From the NCBI GenBank assembly GCA_040876735.1, contig JBBDPC010000129.1, forward strand, positions 9,277 through 73,276: DNA of 64,000 nucleotides, read 5' to 3'. The DNA is from Natronomicrosphaera sp040876735 (lineage in GTDB: Bacteria; Planctomycetota; Phycisphaerae; Phycisphaerales; Phycisphaeraceae). Positions 51,467 to 59,286 of this stretch are shown piece by piece. The first letter of the stretch is position 1. Each line of letters opens with the position of its first letter. Below the pieces are notes generated by a model. That model was given only the letters and a program-made list of their open reading frames with translations. It did no database searches and was not told where the DNA came from. Both the position numbers and the translations under genes were made by a program.

Positions 51467-53745
51467 TCACAGCATCGCCCAGAACACGAGGGCGGTGATG
51501 ACCGCGATGCCCGCCGCCATGCCCAGCCCGTAGCCCTGGAGCTTGCCGCTTTGCGTCGGCCGCAGGCCCAGGCCCAGCAGGCGCGGCGACCACGCGACGC
51601 CATACACGATGGCGTTGATGCACAACTGGTCGAACAGGTAGAAGACGTAGCCCAGGAACCGCAGCGGCCGGCGGATGAGCAGGTCGTAGATTTCGTCGAC
51701 GTAATACTTGTTGGCCAGCAGCGTCACGACCGGCCGGGTGCTGGCGGCGAGCTTCGTCACGGCGTCGCGGTTGACCACGTGCAGGTACCAGGCGAGCAGG
51801 ATGGCCGTGATGGCAATTGCGCCGCTGATGAAGTAGAGGGCGGTGTGCAGGTTGAAGCCCCACAGTTCCGCGTGCGGCGGCGACTGGCTGGGGTGGGCGG
51901 TGGAGCCGTAGACCATCTCGCCGATCCAGCCGTAGCTGTGATCGCCGGTGAAGCCGAAGCCGAGGAGCCCGCCGAACAGCGACCCGATGGCGAGCACGAG
52001 CAGCGGGGCGTTCATGGGCCACCACGGCATTTCGTGCGGCTCGTGGTGATGATGGGCATCGTCATGGGGTGACGCGGCGTGGGCCGGGGCGGCATGCGGG
52101 TCGGCGGCGGCGTCGCGTTCGACGTCTTCCTCGTGGGCTTCGTGATGCTCATCGCCCATTTCCCACTTTTCCGGCCCCCAGAAGACGCGGAACCAGGCGC
52201 GGAAGCCGTAGCTGGCGGTGATGAAGGCGGTAACCAGCGCGAGGATGCCCAGCACGAGGTAGAGCGTCTGCCCGGCATGGTGCTCGTCGCCGATGCCCCA
52301 GTCGAGCGTGTAGGCGATGATCGTGTCCTTGGAGAAGAACCCGCTGGTGAACGGGAACCCGGCAAGCGCGAGGCAGGCGGCGAACATCAGCCAGCAGGTG
52401 ACGGGCATCTTGTGCCGGAGGCCGGACATCTTGCGGATGTCGAGCTGGCCCGCCATGGCGTGCATGACCGAGCCGGCGGTGAGGAAGAGCAGGCCCTTGA
52501 AGAAGGCGTGGGAGATCAGGTGCCACATGCCCGCCACCGGCGCGAGCACGCCGACGCCGAGGAACATGTAGCCGAGCTGGCTGACGGTCGAGTAGGCGAA
52601 GATCTTCTTGATGTCGTTCTGACACAGGGCGATCGTCGCGGCGAAGATGGCGGTGACGCCGCCGATGGTGGCGACGACGGGCAGAGCGTAGGGGCTGTAC
52701 TCGAACAGCGGCAGCAGGCGGGCGATCATGTAGATGCCGGAGGTGACCATGGTCGCCGCGTGAATGAGGGCGGAGACGGGCGACGGGCCTTCCATGGCGT
52801 CGGGCAGCCAGACGTAGAAGGGGATCTGCGCCGACTTGCCCAAGGCGCCCAGCAGTAGCAGCAGGGGCGCGGCCATGACCCAGTTGACGTTGTCCGGATG
52901 ACTCGCTTGTTCGTACGCGGCGCGGGCCGACTCGCTGAGCGTGGCCGCGTCGACCTCACCGATCAGCGCCTGCGCGGCGGGGAGGATGTCGGCATAGTGG
53001 ATCGACCCGAAGGTCATGTAGACCGTGAGGATGCCCATCGCGAAGCCNNNNNNNNNNNNNNNNNNNNNNNNNNNNNNNNNNNNNNNNNNNNNNNNNNNNN
53101 NNNNNNNNNNNNNNNNNNNNNNNNNNNNNNNNNNNNNNNNNNNNNNNCATAGTGGATCGACCCGAAGGTCATGTAGACCGTGAGGATGCCCATCGCGAAG
53201 CCGAGGTCGCCCACGCGGTTGACGATGAACGCCTTCTTCGCCGCCTCGACCGCCGAGGGTTTCTGGAAGTAGTAGCCGATCAGCAGGTAGCTGGCCAGGC
53301 CCACCATCTCCCAGCCGAGGTAGAGCATGACCAGGTTCGAGCCCATGACCATGGAGGTCATCGCGAAGATGAACAGCGCCACCGCCGCGAAGAAGCGGGC
53401 ATAGCCGCGGTCGCCCGCCATGTACCCGGTGGCATACAGCGCCACCAGCGAGCCGATGCCGGTGACCACGAACAGCATGACCATCGTCAGCGTGTCCATG
53501 TAGTAGGCGAAGTCGGCGGTGAAGTTGCCGACGTGAATCCAGCGGAAGAAGGTGACCGTCTCGCCCGCGTCCAGCCCGCGCACCTGGCCGTAGACGAGAA
53601 TCGCCATCACGAACGGGATCGCAATCGACGCGACGCAGATCGCCCCGGCAAACTTGCGCCACTGCGGCTTGAGGCAGCAGACCAGGCAGAGCACCGCGCC
53701 GAGCAGCGGAATCCAGGGCAGGAATTTGATCAGGTCGAGGTTCAT
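51467..53745 (-). CDS. nuoL: NADH-quinone oxidoreductase subunit L, interrupted by an artificial gap
   Basis: The distal antiporter-like subunit of complex I with the long lateral helix. As written, the frame is broken by 100 Ns (53048-53147). The 55 bp on each side of the gap are identical (52993-53047 and 53148-53202). If the gap and one copy are removed (155 bp), the reading frame is continuous: 2,124 bp, 707 residues. Key segments are GWEMVGLASYLLIGYYFQKP, PFYVWLPDAMEGPSPVSALIHAATMV, QNDIKKIFAYSTVSQLGYM and SHAFFKGLLFLTAGSVMHA. A His/Asp-rich loop (HEAHEEDVERDAAADPHAAP) interrupts the C-terminal part. Confidence 0.95.
52993..53202. other. Scaffold gap (100 N) flanked by an identical 55-bp sequence: assembly artefact
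   Basis: The run of Ns spans 53048-53147. The 55 bp before it and the 55 bp after it are the same, beginning CATAGTGGATCGACCCGAAG. This is the pattern left when two overlapping contigs are joined by a placeholder instead of being merged. Deleting 155 bp restores nuoL. Confidence 0.95.
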
Positions 53746-53760
53746 AACTCGCTTCGCTCG

Positions 53761-53850
53761 TTATCTGTGATCTAATCGATCGATTATGTGTGATCTCCCG
53801 GCCTGGTAGATGATCGATCATCGATCATCGATCACCGATCACACATCACC
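53761..53850. repeat. Facing heptamer arrays between nuoK and nuoL
   Basis: The right block 53809-53850 has six 7-base units in register (GATGATC, GATCATC, GATCATC, GATCACC, GATCACA, CATCACC). The left block 53761-53795 is more degenerate (TTATCTG, TGATCTA, ATCGATC, GATTATG, TGTGATC) and complementary (TGTGATC/GATCACA). The last unit overlaps the nuoK stop codon. Confidence 0.82.
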
Positions 53851-54166
53851 CCTGCATCGTCGCCCAGGCCTGCGCGTCCAGCGTGCGTCGCCGGCGGAAC
53901 AGCAGCACCACCAGGCCCAGCGCCAGCGCCGCTTCCGCCGCGGCAATCGTGAGCACGAAAATCACGAACGTCTGCCCCGTCACGTTCAGATGGAACCGGC
54001 TGAACGCCACCAGCGTCACGACCACGCCCTGGAACATCAGCTCCGTGCACAGAAACATGATGATCAGGTTCCGCCGCGCAATGAAACCGATCAGCCCGAG
54101 CGAAAACAGAATCGCGCCGGTGATCAGAAAGTGCGAAAGCACCAGGCTGTCAATGGGGTCAGGCAT
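53846..54166 (-). CDS. nuoK: NADH-quinone oxidoreductase subunit K
   Basis: A small membrane subunit of complex I at the base of the pumping arm. The 106 residues have three helices. LIIMFLCTELMFQGVVVTLVAF carries the conserved Glu of helix 2, and VIFVLTIAAAEAALALGLVVLLF the Glu of helix 3. Both are needed for proton coupling in the family. The spacers on both sides are filled by heptamer arrays, and no ribosome site is visible before the ATG. Confidence 0.95.
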   Translation of the reverse strand: MPDPIDSLVLSHFLITGAILFSLGLIGFIARRNLIIMFLCTELMFQGVVVTLVAFSRFHLNVTGQTFVIFVLTIAAAEAALALGLVVLLFRRRRTLDAQAWATMQG

Positions 54167-54171
54167 AGGTC

Positions 54172-54270
54172 AATGTCGAATGTCGAATGGAAAATGTCGC
54201 ACGTCGGATCAGTCGGGGCAGGTCGCCCGGCTTGAAACATCCGACATCCCACATTCCCCATTGCAGATTC
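54172..54270. repeat. Facing heptamer arrays between nuoJ and nuoK
   Basis: The left block 54172-54206 has five 7-base units in register (AATGTCG, AATGTCG, AATGGAA, AATGTCG, CACGTCG). The right block 54236-54270 has five (AACATCC, GACATCC, CACATTC, CCCATTG, CAGATTC). The blocks are partly complementary (ATGTCG/GACAT, AATGG/CCATT). The array spans from 5 bp before the nuoK start to 1 bp before the nuoJ stop. Confidence 0.85.
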
Positions 54271-54271
54271 C

Positions 54272-55237
54272 TCAGGTTCCCATCCGGCCGCCGCTCATCC
54301 CACGCGCCTCCGTGGCGTGCGGGCCCGGTTCGTCGCCGGGGTGCGCCGTCGCCCCCGTTTCGTCCGGCACCGGCGGCGTGGGCTTCTCTTCCTCTTCCAC
54401 GCGTGTCTTGGCGATCACCACCGCACCGATCAACGCCACTAGCAGGATCACGCCCGCCAGCTCCAGCCCCAGCGGATGGCTGCGGAACAGGTCCAGGCCC
54501 ACGCGCTCCGTGTTGGAGATCCGCAGCGGGCCGCCGTCGGCGACCACCGGTGCCGCTGCGCTGCCCGCCACGTCCGCCGCGAGCATCGCCTCCAGCCGCG
54601 CCGCCGGCCGATGCGTGAGCACCTGCGCCGCAATCGCTTCGTCCGACTCCATCGCCGCCAGCTCGTTCCGCTCCACGCCCGGGTCCACCACCACGGTCAC
54701 CAGCACCGCCAGCAGCAGAAACCCCGCCACGATCGCCCCCACCGGCTCGCGGGCCAGGCGGTCATACTCCAGCGAGGCGTCCGGCTCATCCGCGCCCGCA
54801 CCCTCCGCCGCCGAAGGCGACGACTGCGTCGCGAGCATGATGACGAACATGTACGTCACCAGAATCGCCCCGGCGTAAATGATCACCATCGCAAACGCCA
54901 TGAACTCCGCCGCCAGCACCAGCAGCATCCCCGCCGTCGACAGCACGACCATCACGAACCAGAGCGCCGAGTAGACCGGCCGGGTGTGCGTGATGACGCG
55001 CACCGCGCCGACGATGGCGATGGCGGAGAAGACGTAGTAATAGACGAACGCGTCCCAGGTGAAGCCCGCCAGTTGCTCGGGCAGCCGGGTGTAGAGGAAC
55101 AGCCAGAGGCCGCCCACCGCCGCGCCGCCCACGACTGCGCCGAGCGGGCGGAGGTTGAACTGCCGCTTGGGCATGATCAACAGCAGCCCGATGGCGCCGA
55201 CGATGGAGGCAAGATAGATCGCTAATGGCGTGTGCAT
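54272..55237 (-). CDS. nuoJ: NADH-quinone oxidoreductase subunit J
   Basis: A core membrane subunit of complex I. The protein has 321 residues. The conserved part is the five-helix bundle with YYYVFSAIAIVGAVRVITH, ALWFVMVVLSTAGMLLVLAAEFMAFAMVIIYAGAI and VTYMFVIML, the helix 3 region whose pi-bulge is conserved in NuoJ. It is much longer than E. coli NuoJ (184 residues), owing to a soluble segment between the fourth and fifth helices and an acidic/Pro-rich tail. First gene of the nuoJKLMN unit, behind a good promoter. Confidence 0.93.
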   Translation of the reverse strand: MHTPLAIYLASIVGAIGLLLIMPKRQFNLRPLGAVVGGAAVGGLWLFLYTRLPEQLAGFTWDAFVYYYVFSAIAIVGAVRVITHTRPVYSALWFVMVVLSTAGMLLVLAAEFMAFAMVIIYAGAILVTYMFVIMLATQSSPSAAEGAGADEPDASLEYDRLAREPVGAIVAGFLLLAVLVTVVVDPGVERNELAAMESDEAIAAQVLTHRPAARLEAMLAADVAGSAAAPVVADGGPLRISNTERVGLDLFRSHPLGLELAGVILLVALIGAVVIAKTRVEEEEKPTPPVPDETGATAHPGDEPGPHATEARGMSGGRMGT

Positions 55238-55306
55238 GACGCCTTGGGTCCGGTAGTCGCAATGACGGAACAGGCCGACACTCGCGTGCCACGCCGTGAA
55301 GCGGAC

Positions 55307-55335
55307 AGGATAGAACGGTCACGAAGCCTTTGCAA
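55307..55335 (-). promoter_or_regulatory. Candidate sigma70 promoter of the nuoJKLMN unit
   Basis: On the minus strand, TTGCAA (55330-55335) and TATCCT (55307-55312) are 17 nt apart. The leader to the nuoJ ATG would be about 62 nt. An AAGG sequence near the ATG may be the ribosome site. Confidence 0.6.
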
Positions 55336-55390
55336 CAAAGCGGGGCGGCTCCGCGCGGGTTAGAGCCGTTTTATTCCAACCATAGCGGGC

Positions 55391-55472
55391 GCCACACAGC
55401 AAGCCGCAGGCTGCTGTGTGCCGGTGATCCAAGCGTATTCGGCACACAGCACGCTGCGCGATGCTGTGTGGC
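55391..55472. repeat. Tandem pair of hairpins upstream of nuoJ and downstream of lpxD
   Basis: Two stem-loops in a row: GCCACACAGC...GCTGTGTGCC (55391-55422) and GGCACACAGC...GCTGTGTGGCC (55441-55473). The arms of one can also pair with arms of the other. They lie in the 262-bp gap between nuoJ and lpxD, which holds no gene. Confidence 0.75.
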
Positions 55473-55499
55473 CCCGGATCTGGATTCATCAGGCAGGCC

Positions 55500-56585
55500 T
55501 TAATCCGACGAGGCCGGCTTCTCGTCGCTTTGCCCGGCGAGCTTCGCTTCCAGCTCGGCGACGCGCTTGCGCAGCTTGCGGAACTCGGTGACCATGTCAG
55601 GCAGTTTCGCTAGGGCGAGCACCTGGCGCTTGGTGTCGGCGAAGACCTGGGCGGGGGCGCCGCCGTACTGGTTGTTGCCCGGCAGGTCGTGGATGACGCC
55701 CGCCTTGGCGGCGATCTGCGACTGGTCGCCGATGTGTAGATGTCCCGCCACGCCGACCTGACCGCCAATGGCGACGTAGGCGCCGGTGGTCGCCGAGCCG
55801 GCGATCCCGACCTGGGCGACCAGCAGGTTGTGCGGGCCGACTTTCGCGCCATGTCCGATGGTGACGCTGTTGGAGAACTTGCTCCCCCGGCCGATGACGG
55901 TCGAGCCCATCGTCGCCCGGTCGACCGAGCAGTGGGCGCCGAGTTCGACGTCGTCTTCGACCACCGCGTTGCCCGCCGGCGGAATCTTGTGATGCACCGG
56001 CGGCTCGCCGGTCTGGCCGTGCGTCGCGTAGCCGAAGCCGTCCTGGCCGATCGAGCAGCCGGCATGGAGGGTGACGCGGTTGCCCAGCACGCACTTGTCG
56101 TAGACCGTCACCCCCGGGTGAAGGATGCAGCCGTCGCCGACCTTCGCGTCCCGGCCGACGTAGGTGTGCGGGTAGAGCACGCAGCGGTCGCCGACCACCG
56201 CCCCTTCGTCGATCGCCACGAACGGCCCGATGTAACACCCCTCGCCCACTGTTGCCGACCCCGCCACCGACGCCAGTTCCGACACGCCCGGCTCAGGCTG
56301 CTGACGAAAGCCCACCAACGCCACCATCGCCTGCCGAAAGGCGTAATACGGATCGTCCGCGACCAGCACCGTCCGCTCGCCGGCCACCTTCGCGTCATCG
56401 GCCGACAGGACCACCGCCCCCGCCTGCGTGCTTTGCAGCAGCCGGGCATACTTGCGGTTGACCAGGAACGTCACGTCGTCAGGCCCGGCCGCTTCGAGCG
56501 TCGCGCAACCGGTCACCTCGACCCCGCCGTCGCCCTGGACCGTGGCGCCGATGCGGTCGGCCAATTCTTGGGCAGTCATGCTCAT
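55500..56585 (-). CDS. lpxD: UDP-3-O-acylglucosamine N-acyltransferase
   Basis: Adds the second (N-linked) acyl chain in lipid A synthesis. The 361 residues start MSMTAQELADRIGATVQGDG, the uridine-binding N-terminal domain. A left-handed beta-helix of hexapeptide repeats follows (VGEGCYIGPFVAIDEGAVVG onward). GCSIGQDGFGYA is the signature loop of LpxD, and VTIGHGAKVGPHNLLVAQVG contains the likely catalytic His. A C-terminal coiled coil ends the protein. The ATG at 56585 follows a TATCCT hexamer by 9 nt, with no ribosome site. No other lpx gene is adjacent. Confidence 0.94.
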   Translation of the reverse strand: MSMTAQELADRIGATVQGDGGVEVTGCATLEAAGPDDVTFLVNRKYARLLQSTQAGAVVLSADDAKVAGERTVLVADDPYYAFRQAMVALVGFRQQPEPGVSELASVAGSATVGEGCYIGPFVAIDEGAVVGDRCVLYPHTYVGRDAKVGDGCILHPGVTVYDKCVLGNRVTLHAGCSIGQDGFGYATHGQTGEPPVHHKIPPAGNAVVEDDVELGAHCSVDRATMGSTVIGRGSKFSNSVTIGHGAKVGPHNLLVAQVGIAGSATTGAYVAIGGQVGVAGHLHIGDQSQIAAKAGVIHDLPGNNQYGGAPAQVFADTKRQVLALAKLPDMVTEFRKLRKRVAELEAKLAGQSDEKPASSD

Positions 56586-56594
56586 AGGTCCGAC

Positions 56595-56600
56595 AGGATA
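56595..56600 (-). promoter_or_regulatory. Candidate -10 element of lpxD, leaderless arrangement
   Basis: TATCCT on the minus strand, ending 9 nt before the lpxD ATG. Confidence 0.4.
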
Positions 56601-56743
56601 GCAGCCTCGGCGGACGAGTTCCGAATCGACCGGCTTTGAGGGCAAGCCATGGATCAACGGCGCGCGAAAAACCCGGGGACACTGGGCCCCCGGGCTCGGG
56701 TTCGTCGCTCGCCGGGGTACGGCATGCGCCGCCGGGGCGAGGG

Positions 56744-57127
56744 TTACTTGATCAGCCGCAGGGCGAACGGATAGCGGTAGTACACGCCTTCGTTGGCCTT
56801 CATGCCGGCGAGAATGCCGAAGATCACCGCAAGCAGCCAGACGATGGGCAATATGAGGAAGCCGATGCAGACCGGCGTTAACGCGAACGCGACGACGTAG
56901 CCGATCAGGATCACAATCTGAAAGTTCATCGCCTCCTTGCCCTGATCGTCGACGAACTTCGACTCGTCCTTCTTGATGACCTAGATAATCAGCGGGCCAA
57001 TGATGCACAGCACGATCCCCAGCAGGTGGGCGATCATCGCCATGTTGCGCTCGTCTTTGCTCGGCGGGACGGCGGCGTCCGGCTCCGGCGTTTCGGGCGT
57101 CTGCGGATCGTTTGGCTGGTCGGTCAT
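56744..57127 (-). pseudogene. DUF4870 membrane protein interrupted by an in-frame TAG
   Basis: Read from the ATG at 57127 (GGGGAG ribosome site), the frame gives a charged N-terminus, then DERNMAMIAHLLGIVLCIIG and PLII. A TAG stop follows at codon 49 (56983-56981). The same frame continues without other damage: VIKKDESKFVDDQGKEAMNF, two more hydrophobic helices and GMKANEGVYYRYPFALRLIK. This is the full DUF4870 pattern of about 127 residues. In relatives the interrupted position is usually Trp in PLIIWLIKKD, so TGG to TAG is the simplest change. It is either a recent nonsense mutation, a base-call error, or a suppressed codon. An ATG at 56929 could restart translation of the second half. Confidence 0.85.
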
Positions 57128-57316
57128 GGTGTGTCTCCCCAATCTTTCAAGCGGAAGGTTGCTCGTGTGGGTGAAAGGTGCGGCCGACGAAGCCCCCTCG
57201 GCGTCGTCTGACAGGCACAATTGTCGGGCGATTGGCCGGGACGTCAAGCAGGACGCCGCTGATGCCGTCTTTCGACCGATTGCGCGGCCGCCCTGCAACA
57301 TTCCGCCCGGGCCGGC

Positions 57317-57322
57317 TACCAT
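57317..57322 (+). promoter_or_regulatory. Candidate -10 element of exbD, leaderless arrangement
   Basis: TACCAT ends 9 nt before the ATG at 57332 (6 nt before an in-frame GTG at 57329). Confidence 0.35.
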
Positions 57323-57331
57323 GGGGGCGTG

Positions 57332-57823
57332 ATGCGAAGCACCCTCCGCCTGCGCCGCCACGATCTCGCCCCGCGCGTGGAGATGCTGCCGATGCTGGAC
57401 GTCATCTTCCTGCTGCTGACGTTTTTTATTTACAGCCTGCTGGTGATGGTGCGGGCCGAGATTCTGCCCGTGCAGCTTGTGCCGGTGGGCACGGGTGAAG
57501 CGGCGGAGGCGGGGACGGTGGAGGCGATCACCATCGACCGGGCCGGGCAGGTCTACCTCAACCGCGAGCCGGTCGCCGACGACGCCCTGGACGCCCGGCT
57601 GGCGGCGCTGGCGGCCATGGACGAGCCGCCTCGCCTGTTCCTGGCGATGGAAACGACGCACGCGGGCGAGGCGGCGGGGCCGGGGACGGCGGTCGACCGT
57701 GGGCCGCTGTTGATCGAGTTGATTCAGCGCGTGCAGGGAGCGGGGCTGTACGACTTCGTCATCGTGGGCCAGCCGTCGGATGGCGGCGGGGGAACCGGGG
57801 GAACCGGGGGAGGCGGGCCGTGA
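57332..57823 (+). CDS. exbD: ExbD/TolR-type biopolymer transport protein
   Basis: An inner membrane partner that couples proton flow to TonB- or TolA-type transducers. The 163 residues hold one N-terminal helix, MLPMLDVIFLLLTFFIYSLL, with the conserved Asp of the PMLD motif near residue 22. A periplasmic domain follows (VEAITIDRAGQVYLNREPV, YDFVIVGQPS). The end is a Gly-rich tail encoded by a short GGGGGAACC repeat. No ExbB/TolQ gene lies upstream, where the neighbour is the interrupted DUF4870 gene. The stop overlaps the GTG of the tonB-like gene. Confidence 0.87.
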   Translation: MRSTLRLRRHDLAPRVEMLPMLDVIFLLLTFFIYSLLVMVRAEILPVQLVPVGTGEAAEAGTVEAITIDRAGQVYLNREPVADDALDARLAALAAMDEPPRLFLAMETTHAGEAAGPGTAVDRGPLLIELIQRVQGAGLYDFVIVGQPSDGGGGTGGTGGGGP

Positions 57824-58764
57824 ACGATCGCGAGAGCGTCGTGGTGCTGGCCGTTTGCGGGGTGATCGCCGTGGCGGTGCATGTGGCAGTGCTGGTGTGG
57901 CCGGTGTTGCTGGTGGTGATCGAGCCTGTTGGTAACGCGAAGAAGCCGACGCGCGAACCGGCGGTCGACCGCGAGTTGCCGCAGCGCGAGCCGGACCTCG
58001 GCGACCCCGCGTCGCGCACCGCGAGCATGGCCTGGATCTCGCACGACGACTTCCGCCAACTCGTCGCCCCGCAAGCCGACACCGAGCAGCCCGCCATTCA
58101 GCAGGACGTCGACCCGGCCGATGAAGCTCCGCTGGAACTGGACCCGACGCCGCCCGTGCCCATGCCCGCGCCCGCCGAGCAGGCTGCGCCGCAGGCCGAC
58201 GCGGTGGCGCGACTGGAGGAACCGCCGCTGGCGATGGAGCGCGAAGTCGACCCGCCGCCGCTGGAGTTGCCCGAGTTCGACACCCCCGGCCCACTGCCGC
58301 GCCCCGCGCCCGAACCCGTGGCCGAGGAGCAGGCCCCGCAGCCCGATCGCCTGCCCGCGCAGACCGCCGACGCCGAGCAATCCGATGCGCCCGCCCCCGA
58401 ATCGCCCGACGCCCGCCCGACCGCCGCGCCGCGCGACGACGCCGAGGCCGACCCGACGCAGATCGACCCGCGTGAATGGGAGATGCAGCCCGGCGGCGTG
58501 CTCGTCGGCCCGGGGCTGAAAATCCAGACCGCGCGGCCGCACACTCGGCCAACCATGCGGACCGCCGCCCCCCGCGATACCATCGTCCGCCTCTACTTCA
58601 ACGCCGACGGCGAAGTCGACCGCGCCGAACTGCTCCGCAGCACCGGCGCCGCCGACTGGGACGGCGCGATCCTCACCAGCCTCTACCGCTGGCGCGCCGA
58701 AGGCGAAGCCCTGCAGACAGCCGACCCGCACCTGGTGAAAGACATCCCGTATCGTTTCCATTGA
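57820..58764 (+). CDS. tonB: TonB-like energy transducer
   Basis: A 314-residue protein. After one N-terminal transmembrane helix (VVVLAVCGVIAVAVHVAVLV) comes a long Pro/Glu/Ala-rich periplasmic region (about residues 60-225), the usual flexible spacer of TonB. The C-terminal 60 residues match the TonB C-terminal domain (IVRLYFNADGEVDRAELLRS then SLYRWRAEGEAL). It starts with GTG overlapping the exbD stop (GTGA), so the two are translationally coupled and very likely act together. It could serve either outer-membrane receptors or a Tol-like role. Confidence 0.82.
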   Translation: MNDRESVVVLAVCGVIAVAVHVAVLVWPVLLVVIEPVGNAKKPTREPAVDRELPQREPDLGDPASRTASMAWISHDDFRQLVAPQADTEQPAIQQDVDPADEAPLELDPTPPVPMPAPAEQAAPQADAVARLEEPPLAMEREVDPPPLELPEFDTPGPLPRPAPEPVAEEQAPQPDRLPAQTADAEQSDAPAPESPDARPTAAPRDDAEADPTQIDPREWEMQPGGVLVGPGLKIQTARPHTRPTMRTAAPRDTIVRLYFNADGEVDRAELLRSTGAADWDGAILTSLYRWRAEGEALQTADPHLVKDIPYRFH

Positions 58765-58868
58765 TCCTGGAACCGCCGCTCGCGGCTTAGCGATCTCCAA
58801 ACACAACAGGCCAACCTGTCGTACCAATTGACTCGACCGAACGATTTACCTCCCTGGCGTAACCTCCC

Positions 58869-59222
58869 ATGCAACGAAAAGAAGACGGCGGCATTGTGAT
58901 TTCCTGCGACTTCTGCGGCGTCGACTGGGACGAAGAGCGTGCCATGGTCGAAGGCCATCAAGGCTCCGTGCTCTGCCTCGACTGCCTCAAGCTCGCGCTC
59001 GATCAGAGCGAGCCCGCCGACGAATCGTTCAACTGCACGATGTGCCTGCAAGAGCGCGAGCCCGGCAAGCGGTGGTGGATGCATCCCGCGCCGCAGGACC
59101 TGCCCGGCCGCAACCGCGAAGCCGCCATCTGCTGGGACTGCGTCCGCCTCGCCGCCAAGACCTATCACAAGGACAAAGACATCGACTTCCGCTGGGATCC
59201 CGCCGACTATCCCAAGCCGTAA
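58869..59222 (+). CDS. Double zinc-ribbon protein with ClpX-like zinc-binding motifs
   Basis: A 117-residue protein with four CxxC pairs: Cys13/16, Cys36/39, Cys56/59 and Cys88/91. The first half, SCDFCGVDWDEERAMVEG then VLCLDCLKLAL, resembles the ClpX N-terminal zinc finger (CxFCG...CxxC). The second half, NCTMCLQEREPG then AICWDCVRLAAK, repeats the plan. It should bind two zinc ions. There is no ATPase part, so it is not ClpX; it might be an adaptor or a regulator. Function unknown. No ribosome site is visible before the ATG. Confidence 0.75.
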   Translation: MQRKEDGGIVISCDFCGVDWDEERAMVEGHQGSVLCLDCLKLALDQSEPADESFNCTMCLQEREPGKRWWMHPAPQDLPGRNREAAICWDCVRLAAKTYHKDKDIDFRWDPADYPKP

Positions 59223-59273
59223 AGCCGTTCACGCCTCCGCACGCTTCCACTGGCTTTCCCCTCACCCATCCGC

Positions 59274-59279
59274 GATACT
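59274..59279 (+). promoter_or_regulatory. Candidate -10 element of the metallophosphoesterase gene, leaderless arrangement
   Basis: GATACT ends 7 nt before the ATG at 59287. Confidence 0.4.
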
Positions 59280-59286
59280 GACGCCT

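Noticed and set aside
51467..53821. nuoL as two fragments or a frameshifted pseudogene
   Set aside because: The frame change comes only from the 100 Ns plus a duplicated 55-bp overlap; collapsing them restores one frame.
51366..54270. CRISPR array in the nuo spacers
   Set aside because: The units are 7 bp, contiguous and degenerate, without the 25-40 bp repeats and unique spacers of a CRISPR array, and no cas gene is present.
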